Source of the DNA: Acidobacteriaceae bacterium
GTDB taxonomy: Bacteria > Acidobacteriota > Terriglobia > Terriglobales > Acidobacteriaceae
NCBI GenBank assembly: GCA_003139975.1
Contig: PLHN01000345.1
Location: 2,812 to 10,007, forward strand
Reading direction: 5' to 3'
DNA length: 7,196 bases
Shown here: one piece after another, positions 5,863 through 7,196 of the stretch
Position numbering within the stretch: the stretch's first letter is position 1
Layout: the number at the start of each line of letters is the position of its first letter
Made by a program: the position numbers and the translations under genes
The notes under the pieces: generated by a model
The model's input: the letters and a program-made list of their open reading frames with translations, nothing else
What the model was told of the DNA's origin: nothing
Databases searched by the model: none

Positions 5863-5882
5863 TGCTAACTTCGCCGGTCATG
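5863..5882 (+). promoter_or_regulatory. Candidate extended -10 promoter, near-leaderless mRNA
   Basis: TG-C-TAACTT (5863-5871) lies 8 bases before the ATG at 5880. The hexamer is a weaker match than at 4315 but keeps the TG extension, the initial TA and the final T. Transcription would begin at about 5878-5880. No Shine-Dalgarno sequence is present. The layout copies that of the promoter at 4312-4330. Confidence 0.4.
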
Positions 5883-6632
5883 AAGGCGCTGCTCTCAAAG
5901 CTATTCAGTCCGCCCGCCGGAGAGATTCCTCACATCATGCACACCGATACGCCGCCTCTGCAGGGCGCAGCGATGTCGGTGGCATATTTTGCTCCTCAGG
6001 CCGGAGGTGATTTTCACGATTTCGTGCGGGTCGGGCCGACGCGATTTATCTTTGGAATGCTGGATGTAGCGGGCAAGCGCGACTCCAGCGCTCCCATCCT
6101 TGAGGCGGCGAAGACGTGCTTTCACAGTTCGGCTGAGGAGATTTTTTCCGCACCGGAACTCAACGAGTCCGAGGCCATGGTTGAACTGTCGAGGAGGTTG
6201 AATCTCGAGATCATGCGCGCGGCCGGGGGCGTGCGAAGCTGTCCCGCATTTGCCGGTTGCTATAACGAGGAATTGGGCACGCTATGCTACGTGAACGCCG
6301 GCCACACGCCCGCGCTGCTGCGGGACGAAACAAGCGTGGTGGAGTTGCCGGCTACCGGCCTGCCCCTGGGCCTGTTCTCGCTGGCCCCAACCGACGCCAG
6401 GATTGTCGGGCTTGGATCGAAGGGTGCGTTTGCGGTCGTCTCCCGCGGGGTGGTGGAAGCGGAGAGCAAGAATTCAGAGTTCGGACTGACGGGAGTGAAA
6501 GGCGTGATGCGGTCCGAATCGCCCTCGGCGAAGGCCTTGTCTCGGCGCATTCTGGAGGAGGTCCAGGCATTTCTGCACAACCCTCCACGGCACAATGACG
6601 TCACCGCCCTGACGCTCATGCGGGCGGATTAG
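5880..6632 (+). CDS. SpoIIE/PP2C-type serine phosphatase-like protein
   Basis: Encodes 250 residues, probably cytoplasmic: no signal peptide or membrane helix. It is almost only a SpoIIE-type PP2C domain, the class that dephosphorylates anti-sigma-factor antagonists and similar phosphoserine proteins using two metal ions. Visible blocks: AGGDFHDF with D44, FGMLDVAGK with D62, CYVNAGHTPALL (136-147), the ATGLPLGLF block (158-166), SRGVVEAESKNSEFG (188-202) and the final HNDVTALTL with D240. In most relatives the fourth-listed block reads TDG; here it is S188-R189-G190, losing one expected metal-binding Asp. Activity could be altered or lost, or this may be a normal variant of a subfamily. No PAS, GAF or HAMP sensor and no adjacent anti-sigma factor or antagonist gene is seen. 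The ATG at 5880 is preferred over a GTG at 5862, which overlaps the promoter-like box. Confidence 0.85.
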   Translation: MKALLSKLFSPPAGEIPHIMHTDTPPLQGAAMSVAYFAPQAGGDFHDFVRVGPTRFIFGMLDVAGKRDSSAPILEAAKTCFHSSAEEIFSAPELNESEAMVELSRRLNLEIMRAAGGVRSCPAFAGCYNEELGTLCYVNAGHTPALLRDETSVVELPATGLPLGLFSLAPTDARIVGLGSKGAFAVVSRGVVEAESKNSEFGLTGVKGVMRSESPSAKALSRRILEEVQAFLHNPPRHNDVTALTLMRAD

Positions 6633-6697
6633 CCTGCAATTCCGAAGCGACCGTTCATTGGGACTCGGGCCAGCGCTACATTCTTGGCGGCCCCGAA

Positions 6698-6726
6698 TTG
6701 GTCCGAGGCCTAACTCAGAGTAGAAT
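6698..6726 (+). promoter_or_regulatory. Candidate sigma-70 promoter of the SurA-like gene
   Basis: TTGGTC (6698-6703) and TAGAAT (6721-6726) are separated by exactly 17 bp. The -10 box matches five of six consensus bases, the -35 box only three. Transcription would begin near 6733, leaving a leader of about 42 nt. A modest purine stretch, AGAGAG (6764-6769), lies 5 nt before the ATG. The remainder of the 142-bp gap shows no clear terminator for the phosphatase gene. Confidence 0.45.
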
Positions 6727-6774
6727 AATACGAAAAACACTCCCTGGTTTAGCCCGGGTTTTCAGAGAGCCTCC

Positions 6775-7196
6775 ATGAAAAAGGTATCGATTGCGCTTGC
6801 GGCAATAGCATACGCAATGCTGCTTCCCGCCGTGCTTCCTGCCGATACGGTGGTGGAAGAAATCATTGCCCGCGTAAACAACGAGATCGTCACGCGTTCG
6901 GAATATGTGCGCAGCCGGGACCAGTTGAAGCAGGAAGTCCAGCAGCAGGAGCCGGGCAATGCCGACCGCGCCTTTGCCGACAAGCAGAAGGATGTGCTGC
7001 GCGACCTGATTGACCAGCAATTGCTGCTGCAAAAGGGGAAGGATCTGGGTATCACCGGCGACACCGAACTCGTCAAGAAACTGGACGAGATGCGGAAGCA
7101 GATGAACCTGGAGACAATGGAGGACCTGGAGAAAGCGGCTCAGGCGCAAGGCGCCTCCTACGAGGAATTCAAACAGAACCTGCGCAACCAGATCGT
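6775..7196 (+). CDS. SurA-like periplasmic chaperone / peptidyl-prolyl isomerase, 5' part
   Basis: The frame is open from the ATG to the window end: 140 complete codons with no stop, so the gene is cut by the edge and not broken. Residues 1-23 form a signal peptide (KK, hydrophobic core, cleavage probably after LPA). The mature start VVEEIIARVNNEIVTRSEY is the classic opening of the SurA N-terminal chaperone domain, followed by helices such as VLRDLIDQQLLLQKGKDLGI (72-91) and the charged segment MEDLEKAAQAQGASYEEF. In characterised relatives this domain binds unfolded outer-membrane proteins in the periplasm and is followed by one or two parvulin isomerase domains; those would lie beyond 7196. 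PpiD- or PrsA-type relatives are the alternative. A promoter with 17-bp spacing lies just upstream, suggesting its own transcription unit. Confidence 0.87.
   Translation, partial: MKKVSIALAAIAYAMLLPAVLPADTVVEEIIARVNNEIVTRSEYVRSRDQLKQEVQQQEPGNADRAFADKQKDVLRDLIDQQLLLQKGKDLGITGDTELVKKLDEMRKQMNLETMEDLEKAAQAQGASYEEFKQNLRNQI

Noticed and set aside
5786..6010. 74-residue plus-strand frame crossing the phosphatase start
   Set aside because: It overlaps the phosphatase in another frame, has no ribosome site and contains the hairpin and promoter-like box.

Overview
The window looks like chromosomal DNA of a soil-type Acidobacteriota (Terriglobia / Koribacter-like). This is inferred from gene content and style: moderately GC-rich coding, large exported M1-like and TPR/MA-type metalloproteases, a stand-alone SpoIIE-type phosphatase, and short heptad repeats between genes. 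No rRNA or marker gene proves it. I see no phage, IS transposase, CRISPR array, tRNA or rRNA.

Layout. Bases 1-341 hold no convincing gene. They form an AT-richer, repeat-dense block: a ~47-bp direct repeat pair, a 29-bp tandem pair, a long imperfect inverted repeat, a G-run with a 12-bp palindrome, and a 7-bp tandem repeat that ends three bases from the fabG stop. Three genes then lie on the minus strand: fabG (342-1085), a single-domain response regulator (1235-1666) and a large exported M1-type zinc metalloprotease homologue (1779-4289). Three genes lie on the plus strand: an exported TPR plus HExxH protease (4328-5743), a SpoIIE/PP2C-type phosphatase (5880-6632) and the start of a SurA-like periplasmic chaperone/isomerase cut by the window end (6775-7196). 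The two metalloprotease genes are divergent, with only 38 bp between their start codons.

How they fit together. Three of the six products (M1-like protease, TPR-protease, SurA-like protein) carry Sec-type signal peptides, so the centre and right of the window lean towards envelope protein folding and turnover. The receiver protein and the phosphatase are small signalling parts with no visible partner kinase or output domain. FabG is a housekeeping fatty-acid enzyme with its own plausible promoter. Gaps of about 110-150 bp between same-strand genes suggest mostly separate transcription units rather than one tight operon.

Most noteworthy: the repeat block at the left end; heptad repeats on both sides of fabG; two plus-strand genes whose extended -10 promoters (TGCTA...) sit so close to the start codon that leaderless mRNAs are predicted; an M1-like protease that keeps the zinc site but lacks the GxMEN aminopeptidase motif; and a phosphatase whose usual T-D-G metal motif reads S-R-G. 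I find no clear evidence of a wholly new multi-gene system.
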